DNA from: Shimia sp.
Lineage (GTDB): Bacteria; Pseudomonadota; Alphaproteobacteria; Rhodobacterales; Rhodobacteraceae
Length of the DNA stretch: 64,000 bases
NCBI RefSeq assembly: GCF_022448905.1
Contig: NZ_JAKVCW010000015.1
Span: 1 to 64,000 of the forward strand
Direction of reading: 5' to 3'
The notes below the pieces were generated by a model, which made no database searches, was not told the origin of the DNA, and saw only the letters and a program-made list of their open reading frames with translations. Every line of letters begins with the position of its first letter. Position 1 is the stretch's first letter. Shown here one piece after another: positions 17,785-26,305 of the stretch. Made by a program: the position numbers and the translations under genes.

Positions 17785-18350
17785 GCAGCGGGCGCTTGGA
17801 ATGCGGCGGCGAGATCTTCTGGCAGGTCAAATTCAGCCAAAGCGCGGGCGCGGGCGTCTTCGGACATTTTGCGGGCGGTTTTGACCACAATATCGAGGAC
17901 TTTTTCAGGGCTGTGTTTGGCGGCAAAAGGCGCAAAGTACCATTTGATGAATACAAAACAGATAATGTCTTCAAGCGCTTGGACCTGATCGTTGCGCTTG
18001 ATGCCCTCCTTGCGCAGCATTGCGCCCGCCGCAGTTACGTCTTCTTCGTCATATCCGGCCTCGGCCATGATCTCGCCCACGCGGTTGGCGTGGTGCACGC
18101 CAAGGTCGCGACGCCACTTCAAATAACCGGCGCGACCTTCTGGATAGTCTGCGCGTTTGAGCACCCAGCGTTCGATGTGTTGACCTCGCGATGCGATTTG
18201 TAACGCCTCGGAAGCATTGGGAAAAAGCCGGTTGCACTCTTCGGTCATACGTTGGCCATAGAGCAGCGCTTCGGGCTGTCCGTCATCAAGCTTCGGGTCT
18301 TTGGCGTTGGCGGTGTCGATGGCTTCCAAGGCGGTTTGAAGGCGGGTCAT
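17781..18350 (-). CDS. DUF4202 family protein
   Basis: A 189-residue soluble protein matching the DUF4202 family. Recognisable segments are LLYGQRMTEECNRLFPNAS, ASRGQHIERWVLKRADYPEG, YLKWRRDLGVHHANRVGEIM and LEDIICFVFIKWYFAPFA. Conserved histidines and aspartates suggest an HD-like metal fold, but no activity is established. It is translated with the downstream CbiX-like gene through an ATGA overlap, so a role in tetrapyrrole or sulfur metabolism is possible but unproven. Confidence 0.8.
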   Translation of the reverse strand: MTRLQTALEAIDTANAKDPKLDDGQPEALLYGQRMTEECNRLFPNASEALQIASRGQHIERWVLKRADYPEGRAGYLKWRRDLGVHHANRVGEIMAEAGYDEEDVTAAGAMLRKEGIKRNDQVQALEDIICFVFIKWYFAPFAAKHSPEKVLDIVVKTARKMSEDARARALAEFDLPEDLAAAFQAPAA

Positions 18351-18423
18351 GGGCTGGCTCCGGGCTGCTTTGATAGGTTGGTTTTAGGTCCTGTGGCGGG
18401 TCACGAAAAGGGCCAAAAATTCA

Positions 18424-18473
18424 CGTCGGTATTGCGTCTGTATCGCGACTGTTTCGCGGAGGTGCGTTTTTGA
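18424..18473 (+). repeat. dispersed 50-bp repeat, copy 1
   Basis: This segment is 45/50 identical to 54685-54734. It contains two tandem units of the form GTCGGTATYGC followed by GACTGTTTCGCGGAGGTGCG and ends in TTTTGA. It carries GGAGGT six bases before a TTG, an apparent translation start context. Here no convincing + strand gene follows: the TTG opens a 31-codon frame antisense to the kinase 3' end. It lies in the 139-bp space between DUF4202 and the kinase gene. Confidence 0.7.
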
Positions 18474-18489
18474 GGGTGTTCTGCAATGG

Positions 18490-20688
18490 TTATGTGCCGG
18501 TAAGAAAGGTGCGCAGCTGGTCCAGATTCAGCGGTTTGTGCAAAAGAGGCGCCTTGAGCGCCTGACATTGCAGTTTCAAGTCAGGGTCGCGGTTGGCGCT
18601 GATGACACAGGCGGGCAGGGGGCCGTAGGTTTTGCGCAGCTGGGCGATCAGATCGGTACCGGTGGCGCCGTTGTCGAGTTGGTAATCCGCCAACACCATG
18701 TCCGGTGCGATGTCGATTTCACGCAGCAGGTCGAGGGCCTCGATGTCGCTGCCGCAGGCGAGCACATCCGCGCCCCAGTTTTCCAAGGTCATGGAAATGG
18801 CGTTGCGTAGCTCGGTGTCGTTTTCGACCAAAAGCACGATGCGATGGGCGAGCGGCGCGGTTGGCTGTGGTTGGGGAAGGGGACTGTCAGTGGGGGCAGT
18901 TTGGTCTGTGTGCAACGGCAGGGTGATGCAAAAGCGCGTGCCTCGTCCGGGCTCGGACTGCATTTGCATAGGGTGGGCCAGGAGACGGCAGGCGCGCTCT
19001 ACAATAGCAAGACCAAGCCCAAGGCCTTCGGCGGGGCTGGCGGCGGCATTCACGCGATGGAACTCGTCAAAGACTTTGGCTTGTTGCTCCACTGGGATGC
19101 CCGGACCCGTATCCCAGATTTCCACCACCATAGTTTCACCGCGACGGCGGGCAGCCACCAGCACGCGGCCGTCATCGGTGTAGCGCAGCGCGTTGGCGAT
19201 GAGGTTTTGCAAAATCCGGCGGAGGTAAGTGGCATCGGAGTGGACGGTGACGTCATGGCTGCGCAGGTCGAAACGGAGGCCCTTTTCCCGGGCTATGGGC
19301 GCAAACTCGTCGTGGAGCTGGCCCAGCAGAGCGCCCAGCGGGATCTGTGTGTCGTGTACGGCAGCGCGGCCGCTGTCGAGCCGTGAAATGTCGAGCAGCG
19401 CGCCAAGGATATGTTCGACGCTTTGCAAGGCGGAGGAGGCCTTGGATAGGCGCTCGCGCTGATCCGGGGCTTCAAGATCGGTTTCCAGAGAGGCCATATA
19501 AAGCTTGGCGGCGGACAGCGGTTGCAGCAGGTCGTGGCTGGCCGCAGCCACAAAGCGGGATTTGGAGGCGTTGGCGCGTTCGGCTTCGGCCAAGGCATCC
19601 TGGAGTTCCAGAGTACGTTCCTGCACGTGGCGCTCCAGGGTTTCGTTGACCTGAGAGATGGTGCGCAGGGCGCGGCGCTCGGTCGTGATGTCGGTGAAGG
19701 AAATCACAAAGCCGCCGTCGGGCATATGTTGGGCAAACACGGCGAGGATGCGGTCTGCGCCCAGTTCGACTTCAAAGGACAAGGGGGCGCGGCGGCCCTC
19801 ATGGGCGGCCCAATTGGCCAGCGCCTCCGCATCCGCCGCATGCAGGAAGGCGAGCTTGCGGGAGAGTTGATCAAAGATGGTGTCAAACGGCAGACCGAGA
19901 TGGAAGCGGCGCAAGGGGATGGAGAGCAGTTCTCCCATGCGACGGTTCCAGCCGACGAGCCTGGCCTCCCGGTCAAAGATACCAACACCTTGATCGAGGT
20001 GCTCCAGGGTGGCCTTGATGAGCCGGGATTGATCGTCGAGCAGGCGCTCACGCTCTTGCCGCTCGATCAGCATCATGTCGGTGACATCGGTTTGCAGCAC
20101 GACGGTGCCGCCATCGCGGGTGCGGTGCTCGGATACTTGGATCCATGTGTCGCCAGCCAGGCGGGCGTTGAAGACCACATGCTGCTCGCGGTGACGCAGC
20201 AGGCGTTGGTCGGCCCATTGGTTGGCCGTCATCCCGTCCGGTAGCTCTAGGAAGGCGCTTTGCGAGACGATGTCGACATAATTGGCAAACGGCAGGCCGG
20301 GTTTGAACAGGGGGTGGATGTCGCGCATGTGTTTGCCAAAGCGGGTGTTGCAGAGCACCAGCTTTTCGTCGGCATCAAACAGAGCAAAGCCTTCCTGCAC
20401 GGTCTCGATCGCGTTGGCGAGATTGGCGCGGGCGGCTTCGGCTTCGGCGTTGGCTTGGGCAAGGGAGGCGTTGGAGGTGTTGAGCAGATCGAGCGCGTGC
20501 TCCAGCTCGCGGGTGCGGGCGGCCACCTCTTCTTCGAGCATCACGGCACGTTCGAATTGGGCATAAGCCACGCCGGTGGTGTCGGGGCTGGCCTCGGCTC
20601 GGCGCATCAAGGTGTCGACGATTTTCAGGAGCTTCTGGTTTTGCCGTACCAGAGAGTCCTTTGGGTCGATCAATGTGACGTCTGTCAT
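18490..20688 (-). CDS. PAS-containing hybrid histidine kinase, NahK-like
   Basis: A 732-residue cytosolic sensor kinase without membrane helices. It has a coiled coil (about 1-90), two PAS domains (about 90-205 and 225-340), HisKA with His385 in ASHDLLQPL, an ATPase domain with DTGPGIP and GLGLGLAIV, and a C-terminal receiver (617-732) with Asp668 in LADYQLD. This layout and the DLLQPL phosphorylation box match kinases that pair with FIST/NosP sensors. The ATG at 20688 follows the FIST gene stop by seven bases; a longer frame would overlap that gene. The probable output is phosphotransfer to the NarL-type regulator at 21905. Confidence 0.92.
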   Translation of the reverse strand: MTDVTLIDPKDSLVRQNQKLLKIVDTLMRRAEASPDTTGVAYAQFERAVMLEEEVAARTRELEHALDLLNTSNASLAQANAEAEAARANLANAIETVQEGFALFDADEKLVLCNTRFGKHMRDIHPLFKPGLPFANYVDIVSQSAFLELPDGMTANQWADQRLLRHREQHVVFNARLAGDTWIQVSEHRTRDGGTVVLQTDVTDMMLIERQERERLLDDQSRLIKATLEHLDQGVGIFDREARLVGWNRRMGELLSIPLRRFHLGLPFDTIFDQLSRKLAFLHAADAEALANWAAHEGRRAPLSFEVELGADRILAVFAQHMPDGGFVISFTDITTERRALRTISQVNETLERHVQERTLELQDALAEAERANASKSRFVAAASHDLLQPLSAAKLYMASLETDLEAPDQRERLSKASSALQSVEHILGALLDISRLDSGRAAVHDTQIPLGALLGQLHDEFAPIAREKGLRFDLRSHDVTVHSDATYLRRILQNLIANALRYTDDGRVLVAARRRGETMVVEIWDTGPGIPVEQQAKVFDEFHRVNAAASPAEGLGLGLAIVERACRLLAHPMQMQSEPGRGTRFCITLPLHTDQTAPTDSPLPQPQPTAPLAHRIVLLVENDTELRNAISMTLENWGADVLACGSDIEALDLLREIDIAPDMVLADYQLDNGATGTDLIAQLRKTYGPLPACVISANRDPDLKLQCQALKAPLLHKPLNLDQLRTFLTGT

Positions 20689-20695
20689 TGTGGTG

Positions 20696-21850
20696 TCAGT
20701 CCGCTTCCGGAGGGTAGATGGCGACGCCGGTGAAGGTTTGATTGACATGCATCGAATTGACCTGTTCGCCGTAGGTGGAGAAGCCCACCACGTTATGTTT
20801 GGCGAGGACGCGGGAGATGTCACCCGTAATCTGTTTTTGGGTGGCCTCAACCCGGCGCAGGACGCAATCGCAGCCCAAAATCATGGCGGGTGTCTGGTCT
20901 TTGGCTAAGGCGCTGAGTTCGCGGTCCAGATGGGCCACCATGTCTTCTGGTTCCGCCAAAGTGAGCACCACACCTTCGTCAATTGCGGAGAAAAATTGCA
21001 GGTCACCGTTTTGGGCCACGCGCTGAATGGCGCGCACGTGGGTTTGTTCGCCGATGCGCACCACCACTGGATGGGCCGCAAAGGTGAAGGTGGACAGCTG
21101 CTCCGGGTCTTTGCCAAGAATGCGGGCGTACTCTCGAGCCGCCGGTTCGGCGTTTATTTCATAGACACGCCGCGTGGTCGGGTCGGCACCGGTCACCACC
21201 ATACGTTTTTCAGTTGGTAGGAGATTGTCTGTTTTGAACACATGCACAGGACAGCTGGAGCGAAGCTGCACCACAACCGCCGCGTTGCTGTGAAACGCGC
21301 CTTTGTACAAGATATGCGTCTGGCCAAAATCTTCGCCGTCCCCTGCGGAGCCGCCAAACAGCGGCACCGGGCCAAGACCCATAGAGAGATCGGCAGCCAA
21401 GGCATCTTCGCGGGTAGAAAGGCCATCCACCATTAGAAAAGCGAATTCTGACGTCCAAGTTGGATGGCTTGCGGCAAGGGCTTTGCGGTTGTGGATCATA
21501 TCGGTGATCCGCGCCTCGGCTTGGATGCGGGTGAGATCCTCGATGAAGAGCGTGCGGGCGGCAAAATGGGAGGCCGGTAGGCCGACAGCGACAATCTCGC
21601 CTTCGGTGTAGCCCGTTGCCGTGAGTTCGCCAGCCGTGGTGCAGCCCACAACCTCGGCGGCACCAAATCGCCCTTTAATGCCGGCAAAAAAGGTGTCCAG
21701 ATTGGTGCGGGGGGATACAAATAGAATGACCAAGGCAAAGGGGTCTGGCCCCAATGCAGCGACAAGTTGGTCGGCTGCGTCTGGTGCGTCACAGGGCGCA
21801 AACCCTGTGCGCACGATGTTTGCCCCTGTCAGGGGCGCGCTGGCATCCAT
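20696..21850 (-). CDS. FIST domain sensor protein, NosP-like
   Basis: A 384-residue soluble protein with FIST_N (LVILFVSPRTNLDTFF, EVVGCTTAGELTATGYTEGEIVAVG, PLFGGSAGDGEDFGQT) and FIST_C (NGDLQFFSAIDEGVVLTLAEPEDM, MILGCDCVLRR, VVGFSTYGEQVNSMHVNQTFTGVA). In Pseudomonas and others the FIST protein NosP binds heme and nitric oxide and inhibits a neighbouring hybrid kinase. The adjacent kinase makes the same role likely here. The heme ligand cannot be named from sequence alone. GGAGG nine bases upstream supports the ATG at 21850; an upstream GTG at 21874 is less likely. Confidence 0.9.
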   Translation of the reverse strand: MDASAPLTGANIVRTGFAPCDAPDAADQLVAALGPDPFALVILFVSPRTNLDTFFAGIKGRFGAAEVVGCTTAGELTATGYTEGEIVAVGLPASHFAARTLFIEDLTRIQAEARITDMIHNRKALAASHPTWTSEFAFLMVDGLSTREDALAADLSMGLGPVPLFGGSAGDGEDFGQTHILYKGAFHSNAAVVVQLRSSCPVHVFKTDNLLPTEKRMVVTGADPTTRRVYEINAEPAAREYARILGKDPEQLSTFTFAAHPVVVRIGEQTHVRAIQRVAQNGDLQFFSAIDEGVVLTLAEPEDMVAHLDRELSALAKDQTPAMILGCDCVLRRVEATQKQITGDISRVLAKHNVVGFSTYGEQVNSMHVNQTFTGVAIYPPEAD

Positions 21851-21904
21851 GCTGGCAATCCTCCCGCAGCCCACCTCAAAGCCGCTTGTGGAAGATTAGG
21901 CTGC

Positions 21905-22591
21905 CTAGCCGCTGCTGCGCAAGTGTTCCTCGAAGTTGGCCCCTTTGGCGATCAGGACTGCTTGCGTGCGCGAATGAACGCCCAATTTGCGCATGATCGC
22001 CGTGACATGGGCCTTCACAGTGGTCTCCGCGATGGAGAGTTCAAAAGCGATCTGCTTGTTGAGTTTGCCTTCACAAATCAAGTCAAGAATGCGGGCTTGT
22101 TGTGTTGTCAAACTAGCCAGGCGCGCCACGGCATCCCGAGTGGTGTCGTCCTCGTCGCGGGTGGGCATGTGGCCCTCGGGCAGGAAGCTGCGGTCCTCGG
22201 CCAAGGCTTCCAGAGCGCGGCGGAACATGTCGCGTTGGCTGTGTTTGGGAACAAATCCGGCCGCGCCGGCGTTGAGCGCTGCATTGATGATGCGGGTGTC
22301 CGCCATCGAAGAGACCACAAGAATTTTGGCATTGGTTGCTTTGCGCAGGCGCAGAAGGCCGTCAAACCCGTCCACGTCCGGCAGGTTCAGATCCAGCACA
22401 ACCAGATCTGGGTGTGGGGTGTTTTCCAAGCGCGTCAGAGCGTCGGTCAGGCAGGGTGCGGTTGCCACGTCTGTGATCGGCGCGATGGCCTGGAGCGTCA
22501 TAACCAACGCGTCGCAAAACAAGGGGTGATCGTCCACCACAAGAGCGTTGGAGAAGCGTTTGAGAACTGGCGAAGCAACATCATTTGGCAT
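21905..22591 (-). CDS. NarL/FixJ-family response regulator
   Basis: A 228-residue two-domain regulator. The receiver (about 15-130) has the acidic pair D20-D21, the phospho-acceptor Asp67 in LVVLDLNLPD and a Lys in AGFVPKHS. A LuxR-type helix-turn-helix follows (about 165-225, LTTQQARILDLICEGKLNKQIAFEL and TTVKAHVTAIMRKLGV). It is upstream in the same transcription direction as the FIST and kinase genes (54-bp gap), forming a three-gene signalling unit. Targets are unknown. Confidence 0.93.
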   Translation of the reverse strand: MPNDVASPVLKRFSNALVVDDHPLFCDALVMTLQAIAPITDVATAPCLTDALTRLENTPHPDLVVLDLNLPDVDGFDGLLRLRKATNAKILVVSSMADTRIINAALNAGAAGFVPKHSQRDMFRRALEALAEDRSFLPEGHMPTRDEDDTTRDAVARLASLTTQQARILDLICEGKLNKQIAFELSIAETTVKAHVTAIMRKLGVHSRTQAVLIAKGANFEEHLRSSG

Positions 22592-22693
22592 GGGGGTAGC
22601 CTAGCAGAGCGTGGTGCCACGCCAAGGGGGTCAAAGGTCGTATCCTGCGCGATTTCCTAGGAGGAGCCGCGCGCGTGGGCAAGGCTTTGCCGA

Positions 22694-22706
22694 GGGAAAC
22701 TTTCCC
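22694..22706. promoter_or_regulatory. GGGAAA-C-TTTCCC palindrome upstream of the response regulator
   Basis: A perfect 13-base palindrome lies in the divergent space between the response-regulator gene and the META gene, 103 bases before the former. It could be an autoregulatory or META-gene operator. A second palindrome, GCGTGG-TG-CCACGC, lies at 22610-22623 just before the regulator start. Confidence 0.3.
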
Positions 22707-22776
22707 CCTTGGGATGCGGTATTCTCGCGCCTAGGTGGTAGGGTATGATGACCGCAATCAAGTCGGGAGCGATAGA

Positions 22777-23532
22777 ATGAACCGTTCAACATTAAGAACT
22801 GCTGGCATGCGCATGAGCCTTGCGGCGGTGCTGGCTCTGGGCGCGGGGAGCGTGATGGCAGAGATACAGGATCTACATGGATCGGTGATGTATCGCGAAA
22901 AGATTGCCCTGCCACCGGAGGCGCTTGTGGAGGTCACGTTGGAAGACGTGAGCAAGATGGACGTGAAGTCGACAGTCCTCGCCACTCAGACCTTGCGGCC
23001 GGAGGGGCAGGTGCCGGTAAATTTCCGCCTGAGCTATGATGACGCCATGGTTGAAGAGCGTGGGCGGTATTCGGTGCGGGCGGTGATCCGTGTAGGGGAG
23101 GATGTGCTGTGGCGCAGTACGCAGAGTTTTCCGGCATTGACCAATGATGCCCCTGAAACAGTGGATGTGGTGGTGGAGCGTATGGTGAAACCTGCTGAGA
23201 GCGCGCTCGCGGGCAATGAATGGCTGGTGGTGCAGATGAACGACAAAACCGTGGGCACGTCCCAGGTGCCGCAAATCCGGTTTGGCGCAGACGGCAAGGT
23301 CAGTGGCACGAGCGGCTGCAACCGGTTCTCGGGCAGCTACACCGAGAAAGATGGTCAGTTGGCGTTTGGGCCGTTGGCGACAACGCGGATGGCCTGTCCC
23401 GGTGAGTTGGATCAGCAGGAAAAAGACTTCTTCAAGACGCTGTCAAACGTGACTGGGTTTGGCGTGCGCGCTGGGCACACTGTGCTGCTTGATGCAGAGG
23501 GCACAGTGGTGATGACGCTGCTGGCGCAATAG
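22777..23532 (+). CDS. exported YbaY-like / META domain protein
   Basis: A 251-residue protein with a signal peptide (about residues 1-28, cleavage near VMA-E) and two domains. Residues 30-135 resemble the YbaY-type lipoprotein domain (IALPPEALVEVTLEDVSKMD, QVPVNFRLSYDDAMVE). Residues 140-251 form a META/HslJ domain (NEWLVVQMNDKTV, FGADGKVSGTSGCNRFSGSY, ATTRMACPGELDQQEKDFF). Such proteins are periplasmic and associated with envelope or oxidative stress, without a defined activity. There is no lipobox cysteine, so it is probably soluble. GGGAGCG before the ATG at 22777 decides the start. Confidence 0.85.
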   Translation: MNRSTLRTAGMRMSLAAVLALGAGSVMAEIQDLHGSVMYREKIALPPEALVEVTLEDVSKMDVKSTVLATQTLRPEGQVPVNFRLSYDDAMVEERGRYSVRAVIRVGEDVLWRSTQSFPALTNDAPETVDVVVERMVKPAESALAGNEWLVVQMNDKTVGTSQVPQIRFGADGKVSGTSGCNRFSGSYTEKDGQLAFGPLATTRMACPGELDQQEKDFFKTLSNVTGFGVRAGHTVLLDAEGTVVMTLLAQ

Positions 23533-23622
23533 TCGGGGGATTTGGCGTCGGCTGATCCAAATCAAAGCTGGAGTGGGTGTTTTGCGTCACATCTGCGGTC
23601 AGCAACGTGAAGGAGACAGCCG

Positions 23623-23826
23623 ATGCTGCGACTGGCAATGATTCTGCATATCTTTATTGGGTCCACTTTGGCCGGTGTGGGCGTGATCGCCGCGCTGGTG
23701 ACCGGTGTGAACAGCGGTTTGATGCTGTTTGCCTATGCGCTGATCGGCTTTGTGATTGCCTTTCCAGCCAGCTGGAAAGTGGCGCAGGCGCTTTATGCGC
23801 GCCCGTCCAAATCCAACCAGGCCTGA
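23623..23826 (+). CDS. small membrane protein, roseobacter-type
   Basis: A 67-residue protein made of two hydrophobic helices (about 3-27 and 31-52) and a short basic tail. The motif MLRLAMILHIFIGSTLAGVGV resembles small proteins widely conserved in Rhodobacterales, often mislabelled CTP synthetase. AGGAG seven bases before the ATG is a strong ribosome site. Its 3' end overlaps that of the convergent hydrolase gene by 34 bases. Function unknown. Confidence 0.75.
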   Translation: MLRLAMILHIFIGSTLAGVGVIAALVTGVNSGLMLFAYALIGFVIAFPASWKVAQALYARPSKSNQA

Positions 23827-24563
23827 ACCGAGGCAACAAACTCGCGCGGTTTCTCCGCGTGCAACCAATGGCCCGCGCCGGTGATTTTGGCAAAGCGGGC
23901 CTTTGGGAATTTTTCCCGGATTGTAGGGCGGTAGGCGTGCGTGACGTAGTCTGACGTGGCGCCGGACAGGAACAGTGTGTGGCCGCCGTAAGCGGTGCCG
24001 ACCTCGGGGAAGTCCAGAATTTTTGGCATCTCGCGGTCCAGCACATCCAGGTTGAGGCGCCAGCGTTGTTCTTTCACATCCAGCGACTGGGTGAAGAAGG
24101 TTTGCAGCGTGGTGTCGTCCAGATGTTCGGCAAGTTGCGCCATGGCGTCAGAGCGTTTGGTTACCTTGGAGAGGTCGACGGCGCGCATGGCTTCGATGTT
24201 CTGATTCTGGTCATGGGTGTAGGTCACGGGCGCGATGTCCGCCACGATCAGGCGGTTGACCAGTTCGGGACGCGTGAGGGCCAGCACCATGGCGGCTTTG
24301 CCGCCCATGGAATGGCCAAGCACATCCAGCGGCTTGCCCTGAGCCGTGATGACCTCGGCCAGATCGGCGGCCATGTCCTGATAGGAATGGCTGTCATACC
24401 ACGGGCTGAGGCCGTGGTTGCGCTGATCGACGCAGAGAATGCGGCGGGTGGCGGAGAGCTTTTTGGCAATGGCGCCCCAGTTGCGGCCGGAGCCAAACAG
24501 CCCGTGCACAATCAGAAGGTCCGGTTCAGCGGTGGCAGTGCCATGTTCGATCACGTTCAACAT
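23793..24563 (-). CDS. alpha/beta hydrolase, YbfF-like
   Basis: A 256-residue cytosolic hydrolase. The oxyanion segment VHGLFGSGRNWG (19-30), the nucleophile elbow GHSMGGKAA with Ser85, CVDQRNHGLS before it and a C-terminal ITGAGHWLHAEKP with the catalytic His are all present. The closest recognised type is the YbfF/epoxide-hydrolase-like esterase family. The substrate is unknown. The last 34 bases overlap the convergent small membrane gene. Confidence 0.9.
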   Translation of the reverse strand: MLNVIEHGTATAEPDLLIVHGLFGSGRNWGAIAKKLSATRRILCVDQRNHGLSPWYDSHSYQDMAADLAEVITAQGKPLDVLGHSMGGKAAMVLALTRPELVNRLIVADIAPVTYTHDQNQNIEAMRAVDLSKVTKRSDAMAQLAEHLDDTTLQTFFTQSLDVKEQRWRLNLDVLDREMPKILDFPEVGTAYGGHTLFLSGATSDYVTHAYRPTIREKFPKARFAKITGAGHWLHAEKPREFVASVQAWLDLDGRA

Positions 24564-24636
24564 GGCGGTGTGATAGCGCGCTGTGCGGGCGGGTTCCAGA
24601 GTTGAGTGTTCTGCGTGCGCGGTCTAGGGTGCGCGC

Positions 24637-25011
24637 ATGATGACGACGCAGGACATTCAGGCCAAAGAGGCGCGGCTTTTGGAACTGGCCAAGGAGAAAT
24701 TTGGCGTGCGGGCCAAGACCTTGAGCCGGGCGATGAAGAAAATTGGGCGCAGGGTGCCGGCACGGCTGCATCGGCAGGCGGATGTGCTTGTAGAGGCGCA
24801 AAGGCTCGGCGGGCATCCGAAGCTGATGATGCAGGTGGATGGCGCGGCCGTGGCCAAAGCGTTTGACGAGATTGTCGCGCATTTGGAGACCATCGACGTG
24901 GCGGATCGGCGTAAAGGCGCTTTGCTCAATCTGGCAGCGGCGTTGGTGTTCAACCTGTTGGTGGTTGTGGTTTTGGTGATCCTTGTGTTGCGCTGGCAAG
25001 GGCTAGTCTAA
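24637..25011 (+). CDS. hypothetical protein with C-terminal membrane helix
   Basis: A 124-residue protein with a basic, helical N-terminal part (AKEKFGVRAKTLSRAMKKIGRRVPARLHRQADVL) and one strongly hydrophobic helix at about 97-119 (ALVFNLLVVVVLVILVLRW). This is a tail-anchored inner-membrane arrangement with most of the protein in the cytosol. No family is recognised. ATGATG gives two possible starts one codon apart. Its end overlaps the convergent winged-helix gene by four bases. Confidence 0.7.
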   Translation: MMTTQDIQAKEARLLELAKEKFGVRAKTLSRAMKKIGRRVPARLHRQADVLVEAQRLGGHPKLMMQVDGAAVAKAFDEIVAHLETIDVADRRKGALLNLAAALVFNLLVVVVLVILVLRWQGLV

Positions 25012-26186
25012 GCGGTTTTTGGCGCGCGGTCGCACTCCCACATAATGTCTGGCGTGCCTATGAAGCGGCCCATGCGGGTGAGTTCTGCGTCCAGTTTGGC
25101 GGCGCGTGCTTCGGTCCAGTGCACGCCGGTTTCAGACCAAAGCTGTGTGATGGTGATTTCGCCCTTTTTGCGGTTGGCCTTGGCCTCTAAGCGCCCGACA
25201 AAGCGGTCCCCCTCCAAAAGCGGATAAACGTAATAGCCCCATTGTCGTTTGGCTACGGGAACGAAGATTTCGATGCGGTAGTCAAAACCAAACAGGCGGA
25301 AAAGACGGTCACGGTCGCGGATCACCGGGTCAAACGGATTGAGGATGCGTAGGCGAGAGGTGGGTGCGGTGATTTGTTCCAAGCGCTGAGCGATGTCGGC
25401 GGGGGCTTGCATCGGCAACCACTGCCGGTTGGCGGTTTGCACTTCGACATCGATGAGATCGGTTTTGCTCATCCAGTCTTTCACATCTGCGGTTTCGGCG
25501 GCTTCCCAAAAGCGTTTGATGTCGCCAGAGGTGGCAAAGCCAAGGCGGGCGAGTGCCTGAGTGCAAAGCCAGTTGATTTGCTCGGCTTGGTCAATCTCTG
25601 TGTGCCGCAGCGCATCCGGGATGACGCGTTCCGGCAGGTTGTAGAATTTTTTGAAGTTGTGGCGATAGCAGGTGGCCAGTTCGCCTGCGTACCACAGGTA
25701 ATCTAGCGCCTGTTTGTGCGGTGGGCGGGACCACATTTCTTTGGGGCCTTCAATCTTGGTGTCAAAAGCCTCGGTCGACAGCGCGCCTTCGTCCGCGATG
25801 CGGGACTTGATGTCGGCTGTGTTGACTTTGGTGAGCGCGGTTTTGAACCAGCCCTTTTGGTCCATGTGAGATTTGCGGCGCTTAAACTGCGCGCGCCAAT
25901 AGGGGTAGGTCTCGATGGGCAGGACGCTGGCGTCATGGGTGAAATGCTCAAACACCGTGCGGTCTTCGGCCAGCAGTTTGTTGAGCATCGGTTCGCGATA
26001 ATTCTGGTTGCGAGACCAAAGGATGTGGTGATGCGCGCGGGAGAGGACTTGGATGCTGTCCAGTTGCACAAAGCCCAGTTTGCCAATGATGGCGCGCGGG
26101 TCGGCGGGGCCAGTGGGGGTGTCGGACAGACCTTGTAAAGAGAGCCAGAGGTGGCGGGCGTCGCGGTTTGAAATACGTAAACTCAT
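25008..26186 (-). CDS. winged-helix DNA glycosylase-like protein, YcaQ/AlkX family
   Basis: A 392-residue protein of the HTH_42 family, which includes YcaQ (AlkX), a glycosylase that unhooks interstrand crosslinks. Typical segments are LGFVQLDSIQVLSRAHHHILWSR, the FEHFTHDASVLPIETYPYWR stretch and the C-terminal GRLEAKANRKKGEITI. The catalytic QxD-type triad reads Q-L-D near residue 41, consistent with activity. The gene stands alone, divergent from tetR. Half-sites resembling the TetR motif (TTCGAAC, AGAAC) lie just before its start, but control by that repressor is speculative. Confidence 0.85.
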   Translation of the reverse strand: MSLRISNRDARHLWLSLQGLSDTPTGPADPRAIIGKLGFVQLDSIQVLSRAHHHILWSRNQNYREPMLNKLLAEDRTVFEHFTHDASVLPIETYPYWRAQFKRRKSHMDQKGWFKTALTKVNTADIKSRIADEGALSTEAFDTKIEGPKEMWSRPPHKQALDYLWYAGELATCYRHNFKKFYNLPERVIPDALRHTEIDQAEQINWLCTQALARLGFATSGDIKRFWEAAETADVKDWMSKTDLIDVEVQTANRQWLPMQAPADIAQRLEQITAPTSRLRILNPFDPVIRDRDRLFRLFGFDYRIEIFVPVAKRQWGYYVYPLLEGDRFVGRLEAKANRKKGEITITQLWSETGVHWTEARAAKLDAELTRMGRFIGTPDIMWECDRAPKTA

Positions 26187-26249
26187 GGCCGCACGCTAGG
26201 GGAAGAGTTCGAACAAAGAAAGAACATTTTTGCGGGTTGGTCAGCGGAC

Positions 26250-26291
26250 TTGGCATTTGTTTTGCGGGCGCGTATGCCTGAACGTGGTTCA
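26250..26291 (+). promoter_or_regulatory. tetR promoter with overlapping operator
   Basis: TTGGCA (26250-26255), a 17-base spacer and TATGCC (26273-26278) form a promoter candidate. The palindrome TGAACGTGGTTCA begins at the next base (26279-26291), covering the expected start site. It has the same TGAAC-N3-GTTCA design as the three sites before pspA, implying autorepression. Confidence 0.65.
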
Positions 26292-26305
26292 ATATGTGGG
26301 GCACT

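Noticed and set aside
18470..18565. 31-codon frame opened by the TTG of repeat copy 1
   Set aside because: It runs antisense into the kinase 3' end and has no sign of coding; the ribosome site seems a property of the repeat, not proof of a gene.
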